DNA of 64,000 nucleotides from Stenogyne calaminthoides (Eukaryota > Streptophyta > Magnoliopsida > Lamiales > Lamiaceae), in NCBI GenBank assembly GCA_037126765.1, contig JBBCBC010000022.1, positions 21,729,758 through 21,793,757 on the forward strand. The letters are read 5' to 3'. The position numbers and the translations under genes were made by a program. Of the stretch, positions 11,590 to 25,130 are shown one piece after another (the stretch's first letter is position 1; each line of letters opens with the position of its first letter). Below the pieces are notes generated by a model that ran no database searches, had not been told where the DNA came from, and saw only the letters and a program-made list of their open reading frames with translations.

Positions 11590-12606
11590 GCGGAACCATA
11601 CAAGCGGATCACGCCTTGGCATACAAAGCCATTAGACAAGGGTATTCTTGGCCTACATTGAAAAAAGGATTTGATTGCCTATGCTCGGGCGTGTCATAAA
11701 TCGCCAGTATACGCTCCATTCATCCATAGTCCCCCGAGAGAGCCGGTGTCGGGTTCATACCTTGGCCGTTAAGCTAAATGGGGAATCGACTGACGGGCCC
11801 TTTTCCCCATGGGGGGGGTAAAGATACGTTAGGTCGCCGGCCAACTATTTCACCAAATGGGCAGAGGAAGATATAGTTGAGATTACCGAAAGCAAAGAAT
11901 GTGGAATTTTGTTTGAAAACATCATTTGTCGCTTTTGGACTCCCTAGTATTTAGTCATAGATAATGGCAAACAATTCAATGGGAGTGAATTTCGACAAAA
12001 TTGTGCCCATTGAAATAAAAAACATTATTCCACCCCATATTATCCATCCCGATCGACGGACAAAGTTGAAGTTGTCAATAAAATTATCAAGCATACCCTC
12101 AAGGCTAAACTTGATAATTCTAAGGGGGGAGGATGGATTGAAGAGTTGCCCAATATCTTATGGGCATCTTGAACTACTTTCGAGAACATCAACGGCGAAA
12201 ACCCCATTTTTCCTTGGCTTTTTGGGACAAAAAGCGATCATTCCGCGGAAGTTAAAGTTCGAGAATATCGAACCATGTGTTTTTGGCGAGCACATCAATG
12301 ATCAAGCACTCGCCTTTTAGTACGATTCATTAGAAGAGAGCGGTCCACGGTACGACTATAAGAATGCAATATCTGTGAAGGTCGGAAAAATTTTACAATT
12401 CTAAAGTTCGGCTCGCAGATTCGACATTGGCGATCTTGTTTTGAAGCGAGCAATGGGGGTCCCGAGAGGTATTTTCGGTTGAGCTTGGGAAGGTCCATTC
12501 AAATGCTTCTTTGCTAAATGGAGCGCATAAATTGGTGAAGTTAGACGGAACCACACTTTCCTACTCTTGGAATGCCGCAAATTTGAAAAAATATTATCAA
12601 TAGGAA
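11590..12606 (+). pseudogene. Ty3/gypsy integrase region, broken
   Basis: A plus-strand remnant of gypsy pol. In order, and in shifting frames, I see an integrase zinc-binding segment (RQGYSWPTLKK near 11,640), the catalytic core (YFTKWAEEDIVE near 11,850, then IDNGKQFNGSEF near 11,960), and the third catalytic block. A C-terminal segment ends near KLDGTTLSYSWNA and an in-frame stop at about 12,602. The integrase joins element DNA to host DNA; this copy cannot, because stops and frameshifts interrupt it. Several breaks fall where a CTG or CAG would restore the usual residue. No reverse transcriptase or RNase H is visible on the left, where the gap intervenes. The Tat/Athila-like lineage is inference. 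Confidence 0.75.
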
Positions 12607-14174
12607 CCCCAAGAACCTGAAGAAATCAAGGGTGAACATACCATTATTCTCGACCGACCACGAGCGAGCGACCAAACTGACCTTTGGCAAATGGATGACC
12701 AAAGTGATCTTCATGAATAGGCGATCAGCGTTCCCACTCGCTAAAGATAATGAGCAAAAGGGTTTTAAGGGTCGAACAAGGAACATCGAATAGAACTACC
12801 CAAGAATATGCTGGGGGTAGGAATTCCACAAAGGCATGAGACACGTGTCACCCTCTCCAGCACATTCAAAAGGTGTCTAGAAAGGGCAATACGTGTCATC
12901 TCCCCTTCCACGCATCTGATAATATGGACAAGGTCAAAAAGCCGAAATAAGGACACGCGCGTTGATTATTTTTGAAAGATCTGCAGGTGGAAACCAACTC
13001 ATGCTCTAGGAACCTCTATAAATAGACCTCTCGTTAGCCATCAAAAAACTAGTTTTCCTCACCAAATAAGGAAAGTTTCGTGTTCTGGTATCACTATTTA
13101 TTCAGGTCCCATAACCTAGGTTATAAAGTGACCGGGTTTAGTATGCCCCTAGAAAATGCCATCACACCGAGTTCAAAGATCCTCTTTGATGACTCAACCA
13201 TATCTCTACCCCGACTTTGGTTCGAGCTCCATACTCCACATCTCAACGGCAAAAGCAAGATATTTACGCCTTTGATTTGGAAATGTGAATCCGAAGTCGA
13301 GCAAAATATTGCCTTGCCGAAGTTTGATGCTTTCACCAGAGCATAACTTCAGGCTCACTTCCCGCATTAAATCAATCGATACAAATGGAGTTACAACCTC
13401 ACTTTCGCCATCGCTTCGCAGGATCGATCATAAGTGCCCCTCGCGTCCCCAAAAAATTCCTCGCGGGGGGGCGGTGCTCGACACACTCTCAACGCGGTGT
13501 CTTGCCGAAATGATGTTCGAGCATCATTAGTCATCACGACAGATACTCGGATGCACCCACTTAGGGGTGAAATTGGTGGGAGCAGAGGACTAAAGGATGA
13601 CGAACAGTGCCTCTCGCCGCACCAAATCAATGAGAACAAGCTTGCTGCCACATGCTTTCGACAAAGGGTGGCAGCGATAATCCGCAAAGCCTAAGAGGAA
13701 GCCACTTCTTCTTCTTTCTTTACTCTTGAGAACTTTATAGAGGGTGAAAAAAAAGGAAAGGCTTCAGCCGGGCTTTCCCAGCCGAAGAACTCGGATTTAA
13801 GTCGGAGCCCATAATTCTCCCAATCGATTATAACTTCGGTCGACCGATCGACGACCATCCTCAAGTCTTAAGACAAATTTGTGGTATGTACGAAAATTGA
13901 CGACCATCTTGAAATATTAAGACGGGTTAGTTGATAGGGAGTAAGAGAGTCATTTGTAAAATTATTTGACAAATGTAAAGTCATGTAATAGATTAAAACA
14001 TCGTAAAGGTGTTATCTTTTTTGCTTATATGTAATTTTTTGTCGATTTAAGTCTTAACGCCCTAAAGCAAAGCGATCATGTCCACAACTCGATTGAATGA
14101 ACTTAGCCTTATGTTTACTCGACGCCAAGAATTTGTATTTACAATATCCGCAAGAAAGCGGATTTTAGTACAAG
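12607..14174 (+). mobile_element. Ty3/gypsy 3' region, probable LTR (bounds unknown)
   Basis: DNA downstream of the gypsy integrase stop. It holds a promoter-like TATA box, TATAAATAG at 13,017-13,025, as expected inside an LTR. No terminal pair TG...CA with a clear polypurine tract could be fixed; a TG near 12,809 is one candidate start. Open frames (12,541-12,956 minus, 13,080-13,694 both strands) overlap on opposite strands and show no recognised motif. Confidence 0.4.
13017..13025 (+). promoter_or_regulatory. TATA box of the putative gypsy LTR
   Basis: TATAAATAG in the context CCTC...ACCTC is a canonical plant TATA box, about 410 bases after the integrase stop. Confidence 0.5.
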
Positions 14175-14310
14175 GTCGCAAACTAAATAAGACGATCGAA
14201 GAACGAAGTGATTGAAGCTAAATAAGACAATCACGACAAATAAAAAGGTTGCACCAAAATAAGACAACCATACCGATTGCGACTAAATAAGACAATTAAA
14301 CTCCAAGTCG
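14175..14310. repeat. Short degenerate repeat AAATAAGACAAT
   Basis: The phrase CTAAATAAGACRAT or a close variant occurs four times, spaced about 30-35 bases. It lies in noncoding DNA between the probable gypsy LTR and the antisense frames. Confidence 0.5.
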
Positions 14311-14699
14311 GCAAAACATAAGCATGCTAAAGATGAAACAAGCAAAAGTTCCATTCAAATTTTAAAGATCAAAATCCATCAAAAGAAAGCCACAAGTGTT
14401 AAGTTCAAAACGAGGCCATCTCGCCAAATCACAAAAAAAAAATAGCAAAAACTAGAAGAAAAAGGTTCAAGAAAAAAAAATAAATTATCCGGAGTCATGA
14501 AGAGAAGTACTTAAAAGGCCCTCACATTACGCCTTTCGCCGAAGGAGCCAACCACACTGGTCATCCGGCTTAGCCCCAACTGCTCAATATTCTTGATCCG
14601 TCCTGCTTCACCTCCATCCACTGCTTTCATGGTCATTTAAGCCTTTGCTCACCACCCTACTTCGCCTTGGTCGTGCTCACCCACCTTTTGGACACCCTC

Positions 14700-15600
14700 A
14701 TCATCATCATTTTTCTTCAAATAAAATCACGATCCCCAATCTCTAAACCCCTTGGGGAGTTTGGGAAATCGCATATATCTTCTAAATCGACCCGAGGCAA
14801 CTCTTGATCACCGAGGGGTTGTCGACACAGGTACTTCTCAAGATCGTCTACAAAAGGCTTCACTGGTTGGCATAAAAGAGTCCTTGCCATACGAATAGCA
14901 TCGGCAAAGGAAAAAATGTAAGTAGGTGGACATAGAGTCCACATACTCATCGAGTTAGCGGTTTGGAGTTTAGAAGGCCTATTTAGTGTTGGTCTCCTCC
15001 GTAGTCGGAGTTCTTTGGACGAGCAAATCTTTCTCGCTAACATGAACATTAATTTGGATCAAGACGGCGGCTTCGCATCCATAGCACCGCTTTCGTCCCG
15101 GATCTTTTTCAACTCATCTTCCTTCCGTGCAACCCCACTTTGAATCGCTTTGCCTCTCGCGCTTTTATCCAAATTTTTCATCTTATCATTGAAGCTCGCC
15201 ACAAAGCGAGGAGTACTTGGAATAAAAGCTAGTCACCCCGCAAAAAACATTCTCCAGATCACAAAGATCCCATACATGATGAATCGGACCCATTCAAGTC
15301 GCTTCCATGGTAGATCAACCCACTGTGAGTCTTCCAAATCGTGGCCCAGATCGAATGGGAGTCTCACAAAAATTTGAATGTGCTTTTGAAGCTTCGTGGA
15401 TATTACACACCTTGAGAGAACAGAAGTAGTTCATCAAATCCGGTGGAAAATATGGTTGCCTATCCACGTACCTAAAGGAAAATGGACAAACAATATTTAT
15501 TAAACTACAAGTAATTGGAAGGGGCGAACACACCCTAAGATTAACAAAATTACCTGCTCGCCCGAGCGTCATCCCAACCAAGAAAGGATATGTCGTCGGG
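14700..15600 (-). pseudogene. Antisense coding remnant beside the gypsy element, function unknown
   Basis: Two minus-strand frames (15,315-15,581 and 14,717-15,049) have protein-like composition, with readable codons between them in other frames. They include segments such as RYVDRQPYFPPDLMNYF and VKPFVDDLEKYLCRQPLG. I do not recognise the family with certainty. Some plant Tat-lineage gypsy elements carry an antisense ORF between pol and the 3' LTR; this position and orientation would fit that, but that is inference. Frameshifts are frequent and CTG/CAG triplets are scarce. Confidence 0.35.
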
Positions 15601-15904
15601 GTGGCAAACCCGAGAGCTAGGAAGGACCAGGAACCTCAGTAGATGGAGGTGGAGTTGCGGTTACAGCCCATTTCAATGATCGGCTCACTCACCACTGTAG
15701 GAGATATGCTCGACTCGACCACAGGGTTTGCCGACTCTAAAGTCTGCCGCCTAGTCCGCTTTGGCTACCAAGCTTGCTCGCCCGATCCATGATCAGCTGA
15801 GCTGGAGGACCTCTTAGGTTTGCTCAACTCCCCGCGGGAGGGTTTCCCCGGGCTTCCGCCTCGACCTAATCGAGCCATCTCACTCAGGTTTTCCTCCTCG
15901 TACC

Positions 15905-18900
15905 ATCTCAAAAGATGTTACGTGAAGACCAAAAATGGGAAGATTTCACCTCATGTGCTAATGATGATAGGCCAAATTGAGAAAATTGGTAATTTAGGCA
16001 TTGAGCTAAAATACCAATATTTTTATTTATGCTATCCTCTAGTCGCTTCCGGATTCATATTCTAGCTTCATTGTGAACTGCAATATGAATAAGAAGGATG
16101 CGACCATTCCTGAATTTCACAACGTGCTTAAAACTTTTGAGTTCACTATCACTAAGATGGTGTTCAAAAGAAGGAGCGGGTAGACAAGGATGTGTGCCTC
16201 TACTATAAGTTGAAGATGGCACTGGAAGAAGGACTATAAAGTTCTGGTTGCTAAAAGGAATGCACTAGGTGCTTCTGGCACTAGAACATTTATGTTTGTT
16301 ATTAAGATATACATGTTCATTAATAGCGCTAACTGCTTGGTATTAGATACCGGATGTGGCTCTCACATTTGTACGAATGTAAAGGGGCTCATGCATCTTA
16401 GAGCAGTTAGGGCGGGTGAAGTCGTCTTACACGTGGAAATGAAGCAAGAGTTGCTAACTGAACGTGTGGGGACTTATGTGTTAGACTTGCCATTTGGTCT
16501 TAGATTAGAACTTAATGATTGTCATCCAGTTCTTTCTATTATTCGCAACATGTATTTGTTGCATTATGAATATGATGTTCTTAATATACAAAATAAAAGA
16601 CTCAAACTTAGTAATCATGAAAACCCGACTTACTTATGGCATTGTAGAACTTGATCATGTAAACGAGAGAAGAATTACAAGGTTAAGAAAGTTAGACTAC
16701 TTAACCCCATTCGACTGTGACTCTTATGGAGATTGTGAATCTTATCTCATGGGCAAGATGATCAATGGACACTTTTCTGGGAAAGGGTGCATGCCAAAGA
16801 AGTTCTAGAGTTGATCTACAACGATGTTTGTGAACCATTGTCCAATCTAGCTAAGGGTCACTTTGGATACTTCGTCACTTTTACTGATGGTTTCTCAAGA
16901 TATGAATACGTGTATCTTATGAAACACAAATTCGAATCTTTTGAGAAATTCAAAGAGTTTAAAATCAAGTAGAGAAGCAACTTGGTAAGAGTACCGACTC
17001 TTCGATCGATCAAGGAGGTGAATACCTTAGCCATGAATTCACCGACACTTGAAGTTACATGGAATCCAAATCTGATGGACTCCTCCCAAACACCTCGGAT
17101 GAACAAAGTGTTCGAGGAGGAAAACCGAACCACTGTTAGACATGGTGAGGTCCATGATGAGCTTTTTCTCTTCCGACATTCTTATGGGTATACGCGTTAC
17201 AAATCTCAATCTACATTCTGAATGAGATTCCATCTAAATCAGTTGAGCATATACCATATGAACTATGGTGTGGCAAGAAGCCAAACTTTTACACATATCA
17301 AACATGGGGTTGTCCCGTGATTGTGAAAAAGATGCTTACCGACAAGTTGGAATCCAAAGTGAAAAGGGTTACTTTGTGGGATATCCTAAGAAAACAAAAG
17401 GATATTACTTCAATCTACATGAGAAACCATTAGTGATTGTTTCTAGGCAGACCAAGTTCCTCGAAGAAGACTATGTCTTTAAGGAAGAAGGTCGTAAGCT
17501 AATAAAACTTGAAGAAATTCAAGAACCACAAATTAACAAAGAGACTAATATATTGTCAAAGCAACATGACAAGGGATCAGTGGGAGCATTCAACAACTTT
17601 CACGGTGGGAGTCTTTCACTAGGTGATCGTCTTTCAGCCAGTGGGAGCGTAATTGGAGTTGGCTTGCCTGTGCAAGAACCTCCAAGTGGGCTAAATGAGA
17701 AAGTGTAGATCTTGAGGACTCTCCGGACATTGATGAAATCAATGCACCACAAAATTTTCACGATCAGAATGTACAGCCTGCACAACCACAGCTCCGTAAG
17801 TCAATTAGGAATTGTAATCCACCCATTAGATACGGTTAGCTCTTGGAGAAACTTGATGATATGGACATACCGGATAAGGACGATCCTAATACTTATTTTA
17901 AAGTAATATCAGATATTGATTCAAGGAAGTGGCATGAAGCCATGAAATCCGAGATGGACTCGATGTACACCAATCAAGTCTGGGACTTGGTTGAGTTGCC
18001 CAAAGGGGTTAGACTCATATGTTGCAATTGGGTCTTCAAGCGTAAGACTGATGCAAATGCAAAGTACAGACCTACAAAGCTAGGTTGGTGGTGAAGGGTT
18101 ATAGTCAACGTGAAGGCATTGACTATGATAAGACTTTCTCACCAGTTGCAAAGATCAAGTCCATTCGAATTTTACTTGCGATTGCAGCACACTATGATTA
18201 TGACATTTGACAGATGGATCTCAAAACAGTTTTCCTCAATGGAAGCATTGATAAGGAAGTGTTTATGACTCAACCGGAAGGTTTTACGTCTAAGCCAAAT
18301 TCTAATCTAGTATGCAAGCTAAAGATATCCATTTATGGAATGAAGCAAGCTTCTAGGAGTTGGAATATCCGATTTGATGAAGCTATCAAGTCCTTTTGAC
18401 TTCATCATTAATTCGGAAGATCCTTGCATTTATCGTAAACGCAGCGGGAAGAATATTGTTTTCATAATCGGGTATGTTAATGACATATTGATTTTGGGAA
18501 ACAATATCCCGTTAATGCAGTCCGTTAAAGATTTGTTGTTAAAGACCTTCATGATGAAGGGTCTTGCTGGAGCCTGCTACATCTTAGGGATCAAGATCCA
18601 CAGGGATAGATCCAAGATGATGTTGAGGTTGTCACAGTCCACCTATGTAGACAAGGTGTTGAAGCATTTTTCGATAGAGAACTCTAAGAGAGGGTCTCTA
18701 CCGGTAAATCATGGGATAAAGTTGTCAAAGAAGGATAGTCCTTCTATTGAAGCTGATATCAAGCACATAAAAGATGTCCCATATGCATATGCAATATGAT
18801 CAATTATGGATGCCATGACTTGCACTAGGTCAAACGTGGCCTACGCTATAAACATCATTGGTAGATACCAACAGAATCCGGGTGAGTCTCACTAGATTGC

Positions 18901-19466
18901 TGTCAAGACCATTCTAAAGTATCTCAGATGAACTAAAGAATGTTTTCTTGTCTATGGTGGACAGTCAGAACTAGTAGTGACTAGTTAAGCTGATACAAGT
19001 TTCCAATCCGACTATGATGATTACAAATCACGACCGATTACGTTTCACTCTCAATAATGAAGTGGTCGATTGGAATAGTTCCAAGCAAAATGACCAAGAT
19101 TCAATGACCAAAGTTGAGTACATTGTTGTATCAGAAGCCTCAAGGAGGCTGTCTGGATTTTATAGTTCTTAAGAGAACTAAGGGTAGTTCCGAGTGCCAG
19201 TTGTCTAATAAAGTTATATTAAGACAACATTGGTGTGAATGCGCAAGCAAAGGAACCAAAACCAGCAAATAGAAACAAGCATGTACCTAAACTTATCATT
19301 TTATCCGAGAGATCATAAGGATAGGATAAATAGAATTAAAATGTATTCCCACATGTTTAATATGGAAGATCATTTCACCAAAACACTGAGTGTTCATGTA
19401 CACAATAGACATTTGATGGTCTAGGGGTTAGACATGTAGGTGATTGACTCTAGTCCAAGTGGGAGA
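15905..19466 (+). pseudogene. Copia B: 5'-truncated Ty1/copia polyprotein
   Basis: The sequence starts inside gag near 15,905 (GKISPHVLMMIGQIEK shared with copia A). It then shows protease (LDTGCGSHIC at 16,335-16,370), the pre-integrase zinc segment (YLWHCR, DHVNERRITRL), an integrase core (FSRYEYVYLMKHKFE), the linker (FVGYPKKTKGYYFNL), reverse transcriptase from 17,840 (VWDLVELPKGVRL, MDLKTVFLNGSIDKEV, KISIYGMKQASRSW) and a catalytic box YVNDILILGNN. The family box is YVDD, so an Asp has become Asn. RNase H follows in broken frames to about 19,400. At least seven frame changes or stops break the reading. The upstream neighbour is gypsy-related DNA, so the 5' LTR and most of gag are missing. 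It is a close relative of copia A in the opposite orientation. Confidence 0.85.
19455..19466 (+). promoter_or_regulatory. Polypurine tract of copia B
   Basis: AAGTGGGAGAT lies immediately before the LTR start TGTTAG. It is the usual site for priming plus-strand DNA synthesis. Confidence 0.65.
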
Positions 19467-21012
19467 TTGTTAGTGTTAGTGTCCTAAAGACAATCTATTG
19501 TAAGGACATAATACTCGATGATATTCAGTTTGATTTAATATTATAGTTCACTTAATATTAATGGTTGGCAATACACTTGTTTGAATATTATGTTTGATTG
19601 TTTGCATTTATTCATACAAGTGTTCCCATGAGTCATTGATGTCGTTGAGGTTGTGAGAACTCAAATGACTCAAACATGATTCTCAAATAGCCCTGATCAA
19701 GGATCATCAAGAATGGGATATTTATGATGCAATGGAGATTAGTGTGCGATCTGCATCATACTCTTAGAGAGTGTAGTAAGAGCTCACTTACTACGAGATA
19801 CTAGGTATCTCATGATGGATGCACAAATACCTTAGAGGGTATTGGTATACCCATTCGATAAACCGTTTGATGTATTTCCACTGTATGTGTCTACGGGTGT
19901 CACGGTTAGTGGGAGCGATGCGATACTCCTTTGACTTGAGGTCAATACGCACGACATGTGTGGAGTGATAAACTTTGACCATGACCGACGCTTGCACTCG
20001 TCTATGGGTAGATATGGCTTGGATTGGGTTCATCACGAAGTGCATGTGCATGGTAGTAGAGCCAAGAATATGATTCATTCCTCAATGTGGATTTAGAGAG
20101 AATAATATGATTAAGTTATTTGAATAGACACTTCATCATGTTCAATTATTTGGCTAAGTGTGACATACATGATCAATTAGTGATTAGAGATAATATGATT
20201 AAGTTATTTGAATAAACACTTCATCATGTTCAAGACTTAATCGAGTATTCGTGAATGAAAGGAGGAAATCGTAATACCCCATGTTTTGAGCTTATAGTGT
20301 ATTTGCACGCTTTCTTGCAACGCACCTAATATATTGAGAATGTCTGATTTATTGTCTAGTGATCAACTAAGACCGTTAGTTTGACTAATCGCTCGATATA
20401 TGAGGGTCTATGGGCCACACAACAAGTAGTTCCCTTTTACGGATTATAGTTGGTTGATTAAATGTTAAATTGGATTTAATATTTAATTTATGGAGAATTA
20501 ATTAATAATAGATTAATTTGAAATTAATTATTATTAATGTTTAATTAAATTGAATTTAATTAAATAGGATTCCCAATAATAATATATGGAATATTATTAT
20601 AGGATTTAATATATATGGAATCAAACCGTGGAGATTTGATATACATGGAATTAAATCTGTAGAGATTTTATATATGGAAATAAATCTAAGAGATTTATTT
20701 TATAAGATTAAGGATTTTATTTCTCAATCAAGGTTAGCTTAAGATTTAAATTTGGGTCTTCCCTATATATATATGAGCTCTTGGGAATTCACAAACAACG
20801 TTGATTCATATTTTCTCCATAAAATCTAGAATAGGAATTTTCCTAGCAAATTCCGCTCTCGATTCAACGCCGCAAATCTGCGAATGAATCTGTTCACATG
20901 GATTACGTGGATACCATAGTTGAGAAATCGCTTCGAATCACCGTAAGGTTTCTCGTTATGATTATTGTAATCGTTTATGCAATTATATGTCCGGGCAAAT
21001 AATTCCCCAACA
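19467..21012 (+). mobile_element. 3' LTR of copia B (1.55 kb)
   Basis: It starts TGTTAGTGTTAGTG right after a polypurine tract and ends AATTCCCCAACA, giving TG...CA termini. A TATA-like run, CCTATATATATATGAG, lies near 20,762-20,777, upstream of the probable transcript start. An internal segment of about 75 bases (AATATGATTAAGTTATTTGAAT...TTCATCATGTTCAA) is partly duplicated at 20,100-20,240. The same LTR family occurs on the minus strand at 41,685-44,068 and, truncated, at 8,365 and 37,071. Confidence 0.85.
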
Positions 21013-21179
21013 ATGAAAACGTACGGTAAAATCGTCCTAAATTGTGAAATGCTTCCGCTACACAATATGCACTTCAAAAACAATTTTCGCCTCTATCTAC
21101 ACAAATTTTGGTGTTGGTTTTGGAAAAAAAAAATTGAGTTGGTTCAACTGTTTTGGTAAAATGAAACTGCTGGTTTTTT

Positions 21180-21320
21180 TTACAGATTTTAGCGACGGAT
21201 TCAGCAATGATTTTTTGAAACCGTTGACAATAGCGACATGAATTTTCGTCGTTATTAGCGACGGTTTAGCGATGGAGTTCAAAAAATCTTCGCTGAAGCC
21301 GTCACTAAAACCGTCGTAAA
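21180..21320. repeat. CACTA#1 subterminal repeats, left end
   Basis: AGCGACGGATT, TAGCGACGGTTTAGCGATGG, CCGTCACTAAAACCGTCG and related motifs recur in both orientations. Such clustered motifs are the transposase-binding sites of CACTA elements. Confidence 0.7.
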
Positions 21321-21957
21321 AAATAGAAATTATTAAAAAAAAAAGGAATTAAAATTGTTCAACTTAAAATAAATAAAATTAAAATTGTTCAATCATACAT
21401 AAAAAATTAAAACTTAAACATAATAAATTGTTCAGAAAATTATAAATTGTTCACATAATTAAAATAACAATATTAAAATGGATATGCCCTCCAAACATCC
21501 ACAATTGAGTCTCATACTTCCGACCCAAGTTATTCTGATAGGTTTAGCCCTTCATCCCTCCACCGACTACGCCAGTCCTGCATCATATCACGGTACTGTC
21601 GTTGAGCAACCTTGCAAAATGCCTTGTAAACGTCATTGGTCTTGAGATCTGGACTACACGTAGTTTATTTCTATATTTCTAATATAATACAACAAATTAA
21701 TTAATTGTAATCAATATATATTGAAATAAAATATTAATTAAATTTTATACTATAAACTCCTCGAAATACATCTGACGCTGGTCATTACACGATTTCTTCA
21801 AATTTATAAATATTGACAAACAATTCCCACACACATAATGTTGTGTTTGGCTATAAAGGAAGTCTCGTGACCGGGTACAATACTAACATATTAAAAAATA
21901 AATACATAATTAATAATTAATATTAAATTAATTATATAATTAAAAAAAACTACACTT

Positions 21958-24900
21958 ACTTTCCATTGAAGAGATTGATAGGCAAACGAGGAATAAAGGC
22001 CTACGGATAATTATTCTCACGTATGCAGTGCGGATTTGTAAGATCATCGAAAGAGGGTACAGAATGAGTGAAGTTCTGAAAAGGATCATCGATTGTGTCA
22101 ACATCTTCATCGACGTGGTCGCTAATCTGGTAACTACTGTTAAATTTGTTTGACAGAACCACGATGGACCATTTCTTATTAAGTGGGTCGGGGACATAGA
22201 AAATTTGTTGAGCTTGATCGCCATTATGTAAGGGTCATCTCAGATCCCACGCTCTTCAAATCAACGCCATTTAACCCGGATCTTTCAAATTGTACCCCGT
22301 TAGGGATCCTCACCCAATCAGCATCGAAGATTGGTTGTCGTGAAACAACATAGTCGAAGTTCTCAAATGTTGACAATCATCCAAAGTAAGTAGTATTCGA
22401 TTGATCCTCTGCTGATTTGCGATGAACACCCCACTATTCTCATTGTACTTGTGGCATCATGATCTCTCGTATATAAAATGTGTATCCATTAATAAGAAAA
22501 CACTTGTACGAATACACATGTCTATCGTGCATTCCGGATAACCACTTAACTCTTTCATTCAATCGATTCTTTATCCCGTGACAACATATTTGCTATATAA
22601 CCATTGAACCACCAACAAATGCCGACAGTGCTCAACTTCAATCCATGATCTATCTCCGGTGGGAAATGTCTCAACAAGTTCTTGCATGTGCGTGGTCAAT
22701 AAAACGAAGCCGCGCCGACCAGGTGTTGTGAAGTATGCACAAAAAGCATCCGTGTTAGTTCCTTCATATTAACACTTACAGATTGACCACCGGTAATGCC
22801 TTCACCATCCATCCTATTGGTGTACCGAGAAATTGAAGTCCAATTGCATCGACATTCGAATGAATTCGCACCAAAGACTTTCGATTGCTTCTTCTACTAA
22901 ATAGTGTTCTCGCAATGCATCCCTCCTACCGGACATATTCATCACATATCCTTTGAGCACTTTCATATATCTCTCTACACCATACATCCATCGATACGAA
23001 AGGACCACATCCTTGTCTCGTGTACCAAATGAACGGTTAGGTGAACCATTATATCGAAAAAATGATGGAGGGAAATACATCTCAAGCTCACAGAAGGCCC
23101 CCATAACTGTCTCTCGAAAACCAAGCAATTTTCTAGGATCTATGACCTTGCTACTCATTGCCTTGAAGAACCAACATAACTTTGTTATGGTTATGCGCAC
23201 ATTTTCAGGCAAGATAGAATGTATTGCAATGGGCAAGAAAGTCTCCACGATGACATGATAGTCATGCGATTTCAGATTCATCAGTCTCACGCCATCATCT
23301 GATACAAGTCTCTGTAGGTTGGACAAATAACCCTCTGGAACTTTCACATCCTTTAGCGTCAAGTAACTCTTTTCTCATTCTTGGACAAGGTGTGTGCGGC
23401 AGGGAGGTAAGAACGGTTGACCCCTTTCTATAGGCACAAGTTTTAGTTCTGCTCTTATTCCCATATCAATCATATTCATTCTTGCATTGTAACCATCCTT
23501 AGAATTCTTATCAGCTAGGAGAGTATTGAGCAAGCTGGCACAAACGTTCTTCTCAACGTGCATTAGATCAATGAAGTGTCTAACATACACTCTTTCCAAT
23601 AGGGTAATTGAAAGAAAATTGATTCCTTCTTCCAACCGCCCAATTAGGACACTCTTTCTGGCTCTTTCCGACTTGTGTGTCGATATTCTTCATCTCATTC
23701 AATACATCCAACGACAATAAACGTGGTGCTTCAATTGCCTCGATTGTGCCATTGAATGCATCGGGCCATTGTTCTCAGACTTATCGTTGGGTCCACCCCC
23801 TATGTCCCATATAAAACAATCTTCCCATGATGACTCAAGCAAATGTGATGTGTCCGCTTGGTACAATAAGGACATGCATCGGCCCCCTTCACACTATATC
23901 CAGATAGATTCTCGTAAGCGGGAAAGTCATTGATAGTTCCAAACAGCATGGCCTTCAACTTGAAATTCTCCTTGCTACAAGCATCATACACATCGACACC
24001 CTCATCCCACATGAGCTTCAAATCCTCTATCAAAGGAGCCAAATATACATCTATGTCGTTACCAGGTATTTGGGTCCTGATATCAACATAGACAACATCA
24101 TGTAAGTGCGCTTCATGCACAACTCGGGTGAAAGATTATAAACTAACAGTGTCATTGGTCATGTACTGTGGTTGGTACTTTGGATATCGAATGGATTCAT
24201 TCCGTCAGTTGAGAGTGCAAGACGCAAGTGTCGTGTCTCGTTGCCAAATTCTGGATGTCTGACATCGAATGTCTTCCACTGGGTTGAATCAGCAGGGTGT
24301 CTTAGCATTCCATCTTTGATCCTATCATCATGATGCCAAGTTAAATTTCTAGCATCCACAGCGCTACTATACATTCTCCTGAATCTTGGTATTATTGGAG
24401 AGTACCACATCACCTTCGCGGGAGATTTATTTTTCTTATATAGCTTCTCCCCACACTTGGGACATTCATCGAGTTCTGCATACTCCTTCCGAAATAAGAT
24501 ACAATCACCTGGACAAGCATGAATTTTCTGATGTGTTAATCTGATGGACTTGAGCATTTGTTTAACATCATATGCTCTCGTAGGCAGTACATTTTCATCA
24601 AGCAATAGACCACTAACTGCTTCCAGCATATTTGTGAAGCACGCATCAGACAATTGGTGAACTGCTTTTAGGTTGAACAATATCAATACAGCTGACAGTT
24701 TTGTTGTCTTCTTACACCCGGGCCACAGTGGTAATCCAGCAGAATCCCTTAACTTCTCTGACATATAAGGGTGATCTCGCAGATCATCGTCATCCCCACT
24801 CGATGTATCAACAGTCGGTACACCATCGAAAATATCCGCATCCACTGTATCTTCAAACCTAAAGTCAATTTCTAGGTTGCTTGAGCTAAATCCATCTCTT

Positions 24901-25130
24901 CTCTCACCATGATATGTCCAAACGGTATATGTTTTATCAATACCGTGAATCATCAAGTGGTGAAACAGACTTTCTCGACCACTAACTGTTTTTCCATTCA
25001 TACATTTCCAACACGGACATGGAATGTACCGAGGGTCGGTGCAGTGTCTAATTGCATGATTATAAAATTCTTCCACCCCATTCTTATACTCATCTGATAA
25101 TCGATTTGCTCGAACCCACTTTCGATCCAT
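21958..25130 (-). pseudogene. CACTA#1 transposase (TNP2/En-Spm type), frame-shifted
   Basis: The minus-strand gene begins with the ATG at 25,130 (MDRKWVRANRLSDEY). Residues 1-80 form a transposase-associated domain with PCPCWKCMN and SLFHHLMIHGID. The tnp2 domain follows from about residue 150 (KIHACPGDCILFRKEYAELDE, STDGMNPFDIQ), then YLAPLIEDLKLMWDEGVDVYD at 23,800-24,120. A FIDLMHVEKNV block (23,375-23,635) leads to a DUF4218-like region at 22,814-23,362 (MNLKSHDYHVI). The tail near 22,000-22,220 resembles the C-terminal DUF4216 region. The enzyme cuts the element at its CACTA ends. Frame changes near 24,140, 23,790 and 23,370 and an altered tail mean this copy is probably inactive, unless some breaks are introns or sequencing errors. 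Confidence 0.8.

Noticed and set aside
23526..23720. Plus-strand frames within the CACTA#1 transposase region
   Set aside because: Antisense shadows of the minus-strand tnp2 gene.
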